Source: Microplitis mediator
Lineage: Eukaryota > Arthropoda > Insecta > Hymenoptera > Braconidae
Length of the DNA: 64,000 bases
NCBI RefSeq assembly: GCF_029852145.1
Contig: NC_079975.1
Coordinates: forward strand, 23,875,364 to 23,939,363
Direction of reading: 5' to 3'
Part shown: piece after piece, positions 32,991-44,846 of the stretch
How the letters are laid out: every line of letters begins with the position of its first letter
Position numbering within the stretch: position 1 is the stretch's first letter
Made by a program: the position numbers and the translations under genes
The notes under the pieces: model-generated
Database searches by the model: none
What the model saw: the letters and a program-made list of their open reading frames with translations, nothing else
What the model was told of the DNA's origin: nothing

Positions 32991-33854
32991 CTCTCTTAAC
33001 ATGAATAAGTGAAAATTTCATTAATTACGTTAGTGAAGCTATATTCACTTCATAATTAGTGAATTTAAATAACAAATTAGTGAATTCTCACTAATAAATT
33101 TAGTACTATAATTTTCACTAGCAAATTAGTGATTTTCACTATTGATCTAGCGATATTTTCATAATTTCTACAAGTGAAACTGTTATTCACTTCTTAATTT
33201 ATGAATTTCACAATTTCACTTGTAACTTTAACTAGCGAATAATTAAATATTTTCTTTGATATAAATATACCTTTAATTATGGTGCTATTTTTAAAAATTT
33301 TAATCAAAAACTTTCAAAATAAAAAAAAAATAGAAGTACAGAACAATAATATATTTATATGGAGAGTACGTCAATCATAACATCACGGATTATTTATTTC
33401 TTCATCAGTTATTGTTTGGTATCATAACGAATATACTATTTACACTCACGCGAGCACATGCGTAGGTCAGCGCAGTGGATAGCATCAAAGACTTTGAATC
33501 GGAAGGATGCAGGTTCGAGCCCAGTAGTCACCAGGATTTTTTCATCAATCAAAATCATGTATACTTCCTCTAAGTAATGATTCTAATACATTGACCACAT
33601 TTCGGATCTAATTACAAATGTCATATTTTTCGTTCGCAATATAATATTTTTTTTCACTGATGAAATCAATGAATTTCCATTTTCACTTTTCAATTTACTG
33701 GATTCTCATATTCACTTATCAAATCAGTGAATTCTAATATTCACATATTCATTTAGTGAATAGTCACTAATTCTGCGTGGTACGATTGTCACATTGACAA
33801 AAAGTTAATATTCACTTAGAATTAGTAAAAAATCACTAATTCATGTTTAGAGAG
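32991..33854. mobile_element. AATTAGTGA-type inverted-repeat element containing SINE copy 2
   Basis: The left end CTCTCTTAACATGAATAAGTG (first bases at 32991) mirrors the right end CACTAATTCATGTTTAGAGAG (last bases to 33854). Both arms carry repeated ATTAGTGAATxxTCACTAAT motifs (33035-33240 and 33655-33840). The tRNA-like SINE at 33366-33652 sits between the arms, so the SINE probably entered a pre-existing element. The end motif matches 7777-8328. Confidence 0.6.
33366..33652 (+). repeat. tRNA-like SINE copy 2, uninterrupted
   Basis: About 287 bp, matching the two halves of 2644-3217 by eye. It shows GCGCAGTGGATAGC (A-box-like), ACTTTGAATCGGAAGGAT (anticodon-arm-like) and the perfect B box GGTTCGAGCCC near 33511-33521. 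The sequence upstream of the A box (about 95 bases) is shared too, so the family is longer than a simple tRNA-plus-tail SINE. Confidence 0.65.
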
Positions 33855-34596
33855 TATTCAACCATACATAAATTTTTGCCCTTTTATAGAATTATATATT
33901 TTCGTATATAAATTAAAAATATACATTTTTTTCATGCGGGTAATTTAAAAAGATTTTAATAATTATTGTAGTAGTTAAAAGTAACAAAATTTCGCGAATG
34001 AAAGTATAAAAATTCAATTTTATTACTTTAAATAAAATTTTACATGTTTCGAAAGTCAATCAGCACATTGCAAGTAAAATAGGAACAAGTATGGTCAGAC
34101 GTAATGACCGCGTGGTACTCGAGCCTCTATAAATCACAGGTTATCGTGGTGAAGTAATTATCGAACTCGTAAGCTCAGCATTCTCGACAGAGTGCCAGAG
34201 TACTAGTGAATTGTATGCCATGATCATTAGCACTTGGTTGACGTTTAAATAAAAAATAATTTCAAGTGATCAAACTTAAATTTATAATTTTCATTTTTAA
34301 ATATTAAATAACAATAATAATTGATAACAAATTCAACTAAAAATTAATTAACTCAAAGTTGATAAACGAAAAATTTAATTTAAAAAACTGTAATGACAAT
34401 ACATAAATTACTTCAGCAGAGTAATGTTGAAATGTACTAAGGGTGATTTTTATAAATTACAGTAACTGCGAAATAGAGCTATGAGACTTTCGTCTTAAAA
34501 GTAAATAAATATACTCAAGTAAAAAGAATGTTAGAATCATTAACGTTGATGACTGTTAAGTAAATAACTATATTTAGTTCTAGTATTTTATAGAGT
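33855..34596. other. Unique stretch with a GC-richer island
   Basis: The segment 34090-34215 is GC-richer, contains CTATAAAT at about 34125, and could include a promoter, but no coding exon was recognised. The rest is AT-rich and featureless. Confidence 0.3.
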
Positions 34597-35563
34597 CCCG
34601 CATGAAAATACCATATATGAAAAAATATATAATCAATATGGGACCATATAAGTGGCCAAAAACGATGTATATTTTCTTATATATAATATAGTAAGTTTTA
34701 ATATAAATAATAATATAGGGGAGGGTGGGGCAGAGCGGCCCCACTGAAATTTTGACCGAAAAAAAAATTTTTTTTTTTTCGGCTAATTACTATAAATCCG
34801 ATATGTTTGCGCATTTTTACCCCTACGCATGACATTTGGGGCAAAATGGACAAGCCCAAAATTTTGAAAAAGTGATTTTTTCATATTTTTATCGTCAAAT
34901 TAAAAAAAAATTATTATAATTCCACATTTCTAGCCCTACGCATAACACCTGGGGCAAAATGGACCAGCCGAAACTTCCGAAAAAATTATTTTTTCATATT
35001 TTTCGGCCGTTTCTCTATGTAAGAGGCAAATTTGGTCACTAAAAATTTATAAAAATTAAATTTTTTTTTTAGTTGATAAATTTTTGAAATAAAGTAAAAC
35101 TATAGAATTGATTTTTTTTTTTATTAAATAACAATTAGTAATTAAGGTAATCGAGAGTGAACGATTTATTACACTTTAAAAAATTTTTTTCGAGTAATTC
35201 AAAACCAAAAATAGTTGTCAAGAGAAAGAAATACATTCTTAATGATGAAAACAATTTAAAAAAAAAAAAACGAAAAAAAAAATTTTTTTATCACTTTTTG
35301 AAGGGGGGCCGCTCTGCCCCACAAAAAAATTTTTTTTTTTCAGAATTTTGGCAAAATTTCCATAAATTTGTTCAAAATAGGACAAAAGTAAAGTGATCTT
35401 ATGGTTGAAAGCCACAAAAAATAATAATTGGCTTAGGGGGGCCGCTCTGCCCCACCCTCCCCTACAGTTCTATATAAGATTTCATGTATTGTCACATATA
35501 TATTTATATCTGTAACATATATTTTTTTATATATGTTTACCATATATGATATTTTCATTGCGG
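34597..35563. mobile_element. AT-rich CCCGCATGAAAA-ended element hosting GGGG copy 2
   Basis: The left end CCCGCATGAAAATACCATAT mirrors the right end ATATGATATTTTCATTGCGG. Removing the GC-rich insertion at 34716-35464 leaves roughly 220 bp of ATATA-rich arms. It belongs to the same class as 26227-27037. More ATATA-rich sequence continues to about 35720, so a second copy or a longer relative may overlap. Confidence 0.6.
34716..35464 (-). mobile_element. GGGGAGGGTGGGGC element, copy 2 (inverted)
   Basis: Reverse-complement copy of 30838-31611, flanked by TA on both sides. The element proper is 745 bp, about 25 bp shorter than copy 1, because the doubled GGGGGCCGCTCTGCCCC terminus is single here. 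Sequence match to copies 1 and 3 is very high by eye, which points to recent activity. A 79-codon frame (35157-35396) is inside it and not a gene. Confidence 0.8.
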
Positions 35564-36996
35564 TATATATCATATTTGTATATTTTGAAAATATATAATT
35601 ATATAATTAAAACGGCAAAAAATAGTTATTTTAATATATATGACTTCTTATATAAATAGTTATATTGTAATATAAACTGTGTTATATTATTCAGTATAAT
35701 TTTAGGATATAAATTTTTTTTATGCAGATAGTTCGCTTATAATTAGCACAACCTTATTAATTCAATACTTTATTCAATTTTAATACATCGAGACAAAACT
35801 ATAAAAATATATATTTCATTAAAAGGGATTGGCATCTATAATACATAAATCAATATTGCCGCAATTATAGTAATTATAACTGATATCAATTACTCACGTT
35901 GGCAGGTATAGGTTTTTATCATCAATTAAAAATAAATCCGGCTTACCAAAAAAATAGAGATGAATAAATAATATTGTTTAAATATTGAATAGACATTTTA
36001 ATTCGGAGTATACGAGTCTAATACAAATATTGAACATCCCCAGTGAGCGTATTGTATGTAGTGCATTTATTTGCTGATAATTATTTGTATTCGAACGATT
36101 AGTGATCGTTATAAGTACAGAAATTGAGTTTCAAGCAATTTAACGATTATTCGCTATAATAATTCGAGAGTCCAATAATAAGTTCAGACCATTAAATAGT
36201 ACTTTACAACAGACTGCTCTGAATGAAGATAAAAAGTAAAAAATTTTTAAAAAATAACACGGTACATTAAGTATTGTTTTAAAATAGATAACGCTATTAA
36301 ACTCGGATTTACTCTTTCCAATTGTTTAATGTTTTCATATTTGAGGGCAGAAAATAATAAAAAATGTGATCAGATTAACTTGGTATGGTTATTTTTATAA
36401 AATTTTAAAATGTAATTGTATTGCGTATCTAGTTTCCACTCTACAGGGCGTTAAATAATTACATCTTATCACTTGTCGGTCGGATAAAAATAATATATTC
36501 ATTATGAATAATTTATTTGTTACATATGCTAACGAAAATAACGATTTTTAAAATGAATTATTTTTGCATAAATAGATATAACGAAGTACTCTACAAAAAT
36601 AAATTAAGATGATATTCAATTCGCTGGGTATGACATTTACATTTTAATATCATTTATAATTCAGTACGTCGATAAATATTTATTTTTTTTTAATGTGATT
36701 ATTTCTGAACTTTAAAGATTTTTGTTAAAAATATATAAATTTTAAACGGAAATGATTTTCTTGATTTAAAAAATTTTTAAATTAAATTTTTGGGACGTAA
36801 GCAGAGAATAGGGGGGGGGGGGTGGACCGCAATTATTGTTCATGTTATTTGAAAGGACAATACATTGGGGAAATGAGGGCAACGAAAAATCTCAATTAGA
36901 AAATTTTTGGTTCTCAAATTTTTTTTGAGATCGATTTTATCGTATCGTTTGTCCTATTGATGATTTGTTTAATTGAATAATTTTGATATTCACTTT
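35564..36996. other. Unique AT-rich stretch with a poly(G) run
   Basis: ATATA-rich to about 35720, then unremarkable AT-rich sequence with no coding frame. A 12-base G run sits at 36811-36822. Confidence 0.4.
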
Positions 36997-37850
36997 TTCA
37001 ACTTCCCGCTAAAAAAATTTAAATTTAAAAAAAAAAGTTGTTGGTTTGGGTCCGATTTTCGAAATCCGAGTTTTGATCAGAACACTATTTTTATAGGAGC
37101 TTGGCATTAAAATGGAAATAATTAGAAAACAATGCAGATTAAAAAAAAAATATATCAGAGATAATTTGTAAGAAATAGAATTTTTTACAAAAAAGATTCT
37201 ATGGCATTTTATGATAAGTCCGATAGTTTCGCCGGAAAAGTAAAAAGATTTCGAAATTTACTCTTACTCGACTTCGAGGTCCAATAACTTTTGAACAGAT
37301 GGATTTATCAAAAAATGATAAGACACTTTTTTTGTAGAGCGTTCAATTCCCTACAAAAATGTATGCTGGGCTTATTCGTACAATGAGCCATTGCCGAGGT
37401 AAAAAATTCCAAACTAAAAAAAATTTTTTTTAGTTTGGAATTTAAATGGGAAATCGAATTTTTAGATGCGCTAAGCCTCTAATTGACTTAGAATTTTTTT
37501 TCAAGCGGGAATATTTTTGTTGTACTATAAATTATTAGTTTTTCAGGAAGGACAGAAAAACAAAAAATATCGCCTAAACATGAAACACCCTAATGTGTAT
37601 GTGTGTAAGTATGTATGAATAATTCTATCTTTTGAACGGATTAACCGATTTAGATCATTGAAGTGGTATTCGAAGCGGCTTATTAATTCCTACAATCTGT
37701 GAAGGATCAGGCTTAATCAGTACAATATGTTCGGCAGTTGAAAAACAAAATTTAAATTTATTCCACAATCTAATCAGCTCTAAAACTTTATAAGTCGCGG
37801 TGAATGTCACCTGAATTATTAATTAAATCATTTTTTTAAGAGATATCATT
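36997..37850 (+). repeat. Diverged 'CTTCCCGC' family copy
   Basis: It starts TTCAACTTCCCGCTAAAAAA and then GGTCCGATTTTCGAAATCCG. An unrelated-looking middle follows (37090-37590), which includes a perfect palindrome at about 37390-37440 (AAATTCCAAACTAAAAAAAA facing its complement). The distal family blocks then resume: GTATGTGTGTAAGTATGTAT, GAACGGATTAACCGATT, CGGCTTATTAATTCC, AATCAGCTCTAAAAC, GTCGCGGTGAATGTCACCT. The middle may be an insertion. Confidence 0.5.
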
Positions 37851-38526
37851 AACGAAAAAATTCCCAAAAAGTGATTGTTTCGAATAAAATAAAAAACAAT
37901 TAAGGACGTTCATCCATGAGACTTAATAGTAGATAAAAATTTTTATTTTTTAGTTTTGATAAGTTTAAGTATATACTAATTTTTCCTAAAAATTTGGAAG
38001 CTCATTATGGGTCATTTTGAAAAGTTATTAACGATTGAAAACTAAATCTTTAACATACAGTCTTATGGCAGATCAGATTTTTTTTTTGTTTTAAATTTTA
38101 AACTTATATTATTTAAGTAGATACCATAATAAATATTGTTTTAGAATATTATTTGGAATATATAGTTTAGAGATTTGTTATGAAAAGTTAGTGTTATCGA
38201 ATGTTTTAATTAATTACTAATTTTTTAAACTGAGATACTGAAAATTATTTAGGTGAACTTTCCACCATATTGAAAACTGGCAACAGCGCACTGCACTGAA
38301 AGCTACACATACACATACACACATTAAAAGTGTCAAAATATTACATAGGTTATAATCAGAGCTGTAAGAAACAAGTATACAATCTCCAAAAAATTATTTT
38401 AATAACGTTGAATGAAATATATAGTCAACTTAGATAGTTCCGTTACTGAAAAGTTGATAATGAGTTAATTAATAATCCAAAAGAATTCTTTAATTTGTCA
38501 ACAAAATGACATTAGACTCTATAGGG
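37851..38526. other. Unique AT-rich stretch, no gene seen
   Basis: No repeat, RNA or coding feature recognised. Confidence 0.4.
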
Positions 38527-39299
38527 TAGGGGAGGGTGGGGCAGAGCGGCCCCCCTAAGCCAATTATTATTTTTTGTGGCTTTCAACCATATGATCACTT
38601 TATTTTTGTCCTATTTCGAACAAATTTATGGACATTTTGCCAAAATTCTGAAAAATTTTTTTTTTTTTTTGTGGGGCAAAGCGGCCCCCCTTCAAAAAGT
38701 GATAAAAAAAATTTTTTTTTTCGTTTTTATTTTTTTAAATTGTTTTCATCATTAAGAATGTATTTCTTTCTCTTGACAACTATTTTTGGTTTTATATTAC
38801 TCGAAAAAAATTTTTTAAAGCGTAAAAAATCGTTCACTCTCGATTACCTTAATTACTAATTGTTATTTAATAAAAAAAAAAATCAATTCTATAGTTTTAC
38901 TTTATTTCAAAAATTTATCAACTAAAAAAAAAAAATTTAATTTTTATAAATTTGTAGTGACCAAATTTGCCTCTTACATAAAGAAACGGCCGAAAAATAT
39001 GAAAAAATAATTTTTTCGGAAGTTTCGGCTGGTCCATTTTGCCTCAGGTGTTATGCGTAGGGCTAGAAATGTGGAATTATAATCATTTTTTTTTAAATTG
39101 ACAATAAAAATATGAAAAAATCACTTTTTCAAAATTTTGGGCTTGTCCATTTTGCCCCATATGTCATGCGTAGGGGTAAAAATGCGCAAACATATCGGAT
39201 TTATAGTAATTAGTCGAAAAAAAAAAAATTTTTTTTTTGGTCAAAATTTCAGGGGGGCCGCTTTGCCCCATGGGGGCCGCTCTGCCCCACCCTCCCCTA
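38527..39299 (+). mobile_element. GGGGAGGGTGGGGC element, copy 3
   Basis: 769-bp element (38529-39297), TA on both sides, same orientation as copy 1 and nearly identical to it by eye, including the doubled right terminus and the internal GTGGGGCAAAGCGGCC. It does not sit in an obvious AT-rich host element. The 107-codon frame at 38536-38859 and the 60-codon frame at 39137-39319 are fortuitous frames in the repeat. Confidence 0.8.
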
Positions 39300-41491
39300 T
39301 ATGTGTGTTTGCCAGCTGAGAGAGGCGTTGTTGCCAAATTTATTTAGCTGTTAAAATTGAGTCAAATCAGTCATCAATTTAAATTTACTGATATCTGCAA
39401 ATAAATACTTGAAAAATATTTGATATACATTGATAAAATCGATAAATCATTGTTATATTTTTAATATATATTGAAAATTTTTTCGAGTGCTGTGTTTATT
39501 TCCAAAAAATTTTCCTATCATTTTCTCTCCGTGTAGACTTGATACAAACAATTTTATTATAGTCATTTTTTTGGAGAAAAACCAAAAAAAAAAAACGTTT
39601 TACTTTTTTTGGGGTCGTCCGTTTCATCCACACGGAAAAAATTTTTTTCTGTGGCAACTGGATTTTGTTTCAATTACTACAAATGGAAGTAAAAAAAAAA
39701 AGAAAATTCCCTTTATTCGACTGCACAAAACTTCACTTTATTCCTTAGAGGTTCTAATTCGCCCACACTTACTATTAACGAACTTTATCCGCAAACTTTA
39801 TTTAATACTCTCGAATAATTTGCTTTAAATTTTAATTGTTACGAGAGTCAACTACTCCTGTAATAGTTGTATACTAGTATAATAATAAAATCTAAAAATA
39901 AATAAGGATTATCGGTAAAGATTTGAGCTGTCAAGTGTAACTCGCGTTTACGACGTGACAAACTTTTCTCCTTGTGACTTATAAAGTCAACCCAAGTGGC
40001 TCGTCGTCTAATTCGTTCTTGTACTAGTGTTTTTCCCCCCAAGGAAATTATAAATTGGACAGCTCACTCTCGCATGGTAGAACCACACCTAACGAATCAC
40101 GAGAGCTTGAACGCTTCGTCTCAAAGTTGCTTAATTCTTCACGCTTGGAAAACTCAAGACAGATTCATTTACTACAATAACAATCCACATACTTATATTG
40201 TTAATTCAACTTTTAAATAATTATTTAGTAACTCCACATGCTTCTATTACTGTTTCTATATCTTTCATCACAAAGTTATAATTATAAAACTTTTGTTTTA
40301 ATAACTTTATATACTGTCTGTAACACGAAAATTTAATAAACAAAATCATTTAAACACTTTTACACCTTTGTAAGGAAAATCGGAGCATGATGGGTGGAAC
40401 CAGAACTTTATTAGCTTTTTTTTTTTTTTTACGTTTATAATTTTAGAATGAGATCAAGTACCTGGGGCACAACAGAGCAGCTCGAAAATTTTGCGAATCA
40501 TAATAAAGAACAAAATTTATTCAAAATTTTACCTGAGTCAAAGAATAAATTTGGAGTCAAGTCTCAAAGTTCTCAATAAGATTTTTGAGGATTGATTTAA
40601 AATTTTAAGATTGACAACAGTATAGAAATTTATCTTAGTTTAGTCCTCAAAGTAGTAGTTACGACCCATTTTACCACTTTGAGGACTAAACTGGAATAAC
40701 ATAATCTGGATTAGAGCCTCAAAATACTCAAAACATCCAGGAATAATTTTATCCGCATTTGAACCTCAAAAGTCTCATTCGATGCATTCTCTCCCCTCCC
40801 TTTTCTATCTAAAATTTTTAAAAGTCCGAAATATAACTTTTCGTTCGTTGAGGATTTTGAGGTCTTAGTTACAATTTAAAATCGATAAATTATTCGCATT
40901 TAGACCTCATAGTTCTTATTTAAGATTTTGAGTACTAAAGTAGAGTTACTTTCCGAGCGGTAAATAAAACATCAAAGGAATTGAGGCTTTTAAGGACTAA
41001 ACTAGAATTTGTTTTTTGACTGGATCTATTCCATCTTACCCCGAATAAAGATTAAATTTTTTTTACTAGATGATTATTGTCTTAATTGATTACATTTTTG
41101 TTGTTATGATTTTGATGAGCATTAAAATTTGAAATTTATTTAAAATATCATTTTTATAGTAAAGTAAAAAATCTACTTCCCCTTTCGGGTACGTCTACAT
41201 GGTACTTTTTTCAAATGTCAATTGTATACAGTATACATAGAAACCCATTGAGATAAAAAGATGAAATTTAATAATATCGGATAATTAAACTAAAGTGTAC
41301 CAAGTGGTTCCAAATTTTTGAGGTACACCCTACTTTGTCCACTTCCCTTTAATATAAAATTACAATTTTAATTAAAACACCTCTGAAGTATTTCAAAGGG
41401 AAAGAAACTAGAATAAAGCTGCAGATAATGTAAATGAACGAATATTAAAAAGGTATTATTAGACTGTCATGACAATCAATTTATTAATTAT
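39300..41491. other. Unique sequence with GC-richer island and AGGACTAAAC repeats
   Basis: The island 39920-40190 is GC-richer, with TATAAA at 39980-39985 on the plus strand and frames on both strands (74 and 64 codons) without recognised domains; a promoter or first exon is possible. From 40560 to 41020 motifs such as TTGAGGACTAAACT and GAACCTCAAAA recur in both orientations, as in a decayed foldback element. The 113-codon frame at 39487-39828 is low-complexity. Confidence 0.3.
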
Positions 41492-42015
41492 ATACGGGAA
41501 GGCCGGGCAAATGGACCGGGTGGAAAAACAGAACACCCAAAAAATTTTATAGAAAGTTTTGTTTTCTAAATTTTTTTGAATCGTCATCAACGACTTTTAT
41601 CATCATTTTCGTACCATTTTAGTGTCCCAGCCGTTTTTTTTTTATTTTTTTTCGGGAATTTTTCAACTGACAATGTATTGTTGGCCATAAAAAATACACA
41701 GGGTATCTTCTTTGCTATATTTAAATTTTACATAATTTATTAATCTTCCGTAATTTTGTTTTTCTGGCATTTTTATTTACTGACATTATCGCAAATCTCT
41801 TTTTTGACTTTGATTAGATATAAAAAATTTTATTGCAGTCATTGTTTTTAAATAAAAGCAAAAAAAATTTTTTTAATTATTTGGGGGAGACGGGTCGGTT
41901 TTGCCCACCCGGGAGAAAAATTTCTGTCCATGGCCATTAGAAATTTACCGAATTCAAATGCACAAAAATCTATTATTCTCTTAGCGGGCCCGTTTTATCA
42001 GCTCTTCCTCTAACC
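41492..42015. repeat. GGGCAAATGGACCGGG-type element, decayed
   Basis: The left arm has GGCCGGGCAAATGGACCGGG near 41502-41520. The right side has GGGTCGGTTTTGCCCACCCG near 41891 and AGCGGGCCCGTTTTATC near 41985. The arms are inverted relatives of each other and share wording with the GGTCCATTTTGCCCC motifs inside the GGGG elements. Ends are not sharp, so only a decayed repeat is claimed. Confidence 0.4.
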
Positions 42016-43494
42016 GGTTAAGAAATTTTAACGGAATTATAACCAAGCAATCTTAAAAATACATTTTAATTATTGGTTTCGGCAATTGATTTTTGATTAA
42101 CAAAAATATATAAAGCTTCCATGGCAACATCATTCAGTCTACAAACTAAAATAGCCGACCACAGAGTAAATTTAAAGAAGAATTCATTAATTTTTAAAAA
42201 TCCGCTAATAAAAAATGACGTTTGCAACGAAAGATTCGCAAAATAGATTTTTTAAGATGAAATATTTATATCGAGTGGAGGTATATTTATGAAATAACCA
42301 CTTTAATATCTAACTGGACTGGACTTTTTGACTGGCCAAAGCAGATTTTCCGCATCAAGACTCGTGGAGTGTAATGCAAGCATAAACTTCAGATGTGTAA
42401 CAAATTGTGTTCATTTGTTGGAACTTTCTGAAAGCTGTCTTCCATCCTTTTATACTCGACGGCTGATACACCAAATTTATCTTTAGATTTCGCACGGAAT
42501 ATATCGATTCTCGAGATGAATGATTATTCTTTTTTCGTAACATAAAAAAAAAAAAAAATAAAAAATGAATAGAGAAACTAATATATATATTTATATACAT
42601 AACGAAATGAAAGACAGTAATGATTATGTTGTTTTTAATATTTTGGTAACTGCAATTCTCGTGTGCATTGAATACTTATTTATTTTTTAACGAGGCCTTT
42701 TTTAATCTTACGTACAATTGCTCATTTTTCTGAGAAAAATAAATATTGACGTGATATAGAATAACAAGTAGGTAAAATATGCCACCTCCAGGAAATCGAA
42801 TGCGGATATAGCAAAGGAATGTTGGAAATTTTTTATCCTAAAGCATATATTCATGCAAGTGAACACGTACTGCTTAAACTATTTACATATATTATTGAAA
42901 ATACTCTGAATTTAAATTCTTACAATTTTACAGTCTGTACAATACTGCACTAAAATATTTCCCATTAATTTTAATAAATTGTTATTATTAAAATTATATG
43001 AAAAATTTTTTTTTTGTTTAATGATTTTTTTGCTGGTTTCGATTGCTATGCATTCTTACATTTCATTTATCAGGAGTTATCAGATATTTTCGGCTGAGTT
43101 TTTTTCGGAAACTAAATCACTAAATACAAAATACAGACCGCACATTGATGCACTACTGTCTAATCTAGCGAAGTGCGCTTTAATTGTTTGACAATATTCG
43201 TTTGTTTAAGAGGAAAACTCGGCGAAAGTTTCCATTTACTGCGTAAGTGCAACAAAGATAGTACCGTTCGTGGACTTGAGTGTAGTAGAGAGAGAAGTAC
43301 GAACCCCTGTTACGAATAACAACTTTGAAAAAATTTATAAGTCATTCCACGAAATAAAATTTTTTTAAAGTGCAATCTCTGCGCTAGAAGAGAATGGTAT
43401 ATTACACACCTAGGGACGAAATTATATAATTTGTGTAAAAAATTACCAGCAATTACATTGCTTATATTTTAATTAGAATTGTTTCTACCTTTTA
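42016..43494. other. Unique AT-rich stretch, no gene seen
   Basis: Short frames (81 codons minus at 42355-42600 and 70 codons plus at 42979-43191) lack recognisable motifs. A GC-richer patch lies at 43215-43320. Confidence 0.4.
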
Positions 43495-44282
43495 TCTTAA
43501 TTTGAATCAGTGAGAAATCCACTGGTTCATTCAGTGAGTAAAAAAGTCACTGGTGAATCAGTGAGATTCAAAATTGCTCACTGGTAAACCAGTGAGTATT
43601 GGGTTCACTGATTCAAACCAGTGCGAAATTTAAGTACCTCGAGTGTCCGTTGCCAACAGCGACCTATGATTAGTTATACCGGTTATAGAAAGTTATACAT
43701 AACCTAATGTTTGTTTATTAATGTCAATTGAATTAATTAATAAATTTCAAGCCAAATTGTGACCCTATTATTGCATTTTCTATTTTACACAAATTATATT
43801 ATGTTTTTAATTTAAGCTATCGTCCAAGCCTTGATAATTTTTATAATTTAATCGACTATTATATTTGTAAAATTTCGAAGAAAGTTCCAAGTGCAGTTTC
43901 TTTCTTCCACATTGCTTTGAATAATTTTAATACAGTTAATGTAATGAAAGTTGGATATAGTAAATTTGCGTAAATATGTTTTTAATTAATTTATTTTACG
44001 TAAGTAATCATGCCCTATGTGTATAAGTTGGGTTATGACGAAAGTTATATCAGCTCACTGTTGAATCAGTGAAACTCACTAGTGAATCAGTGGAAATTCT
44101 CACTGATAAATCAGTGACTATTACGTCGTCCATTAAAATTCACTGGTTTATCAGTGAAGTTCACTGAGTAACCAGTGGGATTAAATGGCCACCAAGACCA
44201 CTGGTCGAATCAGTGAGTTTTACTAGTAAATCAGTGAGGTTTCACTGGCGGACCAGTGGAATTCCACTGATTCAAATTAAGA
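43495..44282. mobile_element. Foldback element built of CACTGGTxxATCAGTG units
   Basis: The left end TCTTAATTTGAATCAGTGAG mirrors the right end CCACTGATTCAAATTAAGA. Each arm is a string of short inverted units, about 20-30 bp apart, combining ATCAGTGA, CACTGGT and ACCAGTGA (43508-43625 left; 44053-44275 right), around a central ~430 bp of plain AT-rich DNA. The arms can fold into multiple small hairpins. No coding capacity. Confidence 0.7.
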
Positions 44283-44559
44283 GAGTGCTTTTAACCGAAA
44301 TTTAAAGTTCCTGCCCTGTTTATTGGAAAGAAATTCATACTTTCCTGTTATAAGAACACAAATAATAAAAATAAGCACTCACACTTGTAAAGTAGGGAAA
44401 GTATAATCGACTACTGAACAGAAGTAGGGGTACAGGAATTCTTAGAAACATATTCCCCTACACCCCTGTAGGCGGACTCATAACGTGACTCGACTGTATA
44501 CTATTTTCATACCACCTGCATTAGAATTGTGAGCTTCAATGCCTGTTTTGTCAGTCAAA

Positions 44560-44846
44560 ACAAGCCAATTTCAAAGCAATGCGATTTACCCAGCAAAACC
44601 CGATCAGTTTCTTCTCTAGAGAACAAATCCGCTAAATTAGTTTCTGCCTTGATTTCATCCCTCTTGACGTTTCAACTGACTCCAGATATTAAAACTTCCA
44701 GTATCAATGCCAATATGAAAAATAAAGTGCGTGGCAAGGGATAAAACACGATTTCAGACCAGACGAAGTCAGCCCTTGCCTTCGCCTCCGGCAGTCAACT
44801 TCGCCCCTGTCTGAAATTGTCTCGTTTTTATCCCTTGCTACGCAAT
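44560..44846. repeat. Interspersed repeat ending in a hairpin
   Basis: CAATGCGATTTACCCAGC, then CAGTTTCTTCTCTAGAGAAC, is repeated in inverted, diverged form at 61590-61680. At 44731-44846 GGCAAGGGATAAAACACGAT faces ATCCCTTGC through a stem that also pairs GATTTCAGAC with GTCTGAAAT. A further diverged piece is at about 60130-60230 (GTCAAGGAATAAAATAAGAT, then GATTTCAGACGG). This shows a low-copy interspersed family. The 71-codon frame here is not a gene. Confidence 0.5.

Noticed and set aside
38536..38859. 107-codon open frame
   Set aside because: Lies wholly inside GGGG element copy 3. Equivalent frames at 30797-31069, 30982-31173 and 35157-35396 shift with homopolymer length, and the residues come from poly(T)/poly(A) runs.
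39487..39828. 113-codon open frame
   Set aside because: Low-complexity Phe/Lys/Ile-rich product with AAAAAA and TTTTTT runs, no recognisable motif, no splice or promoter context.
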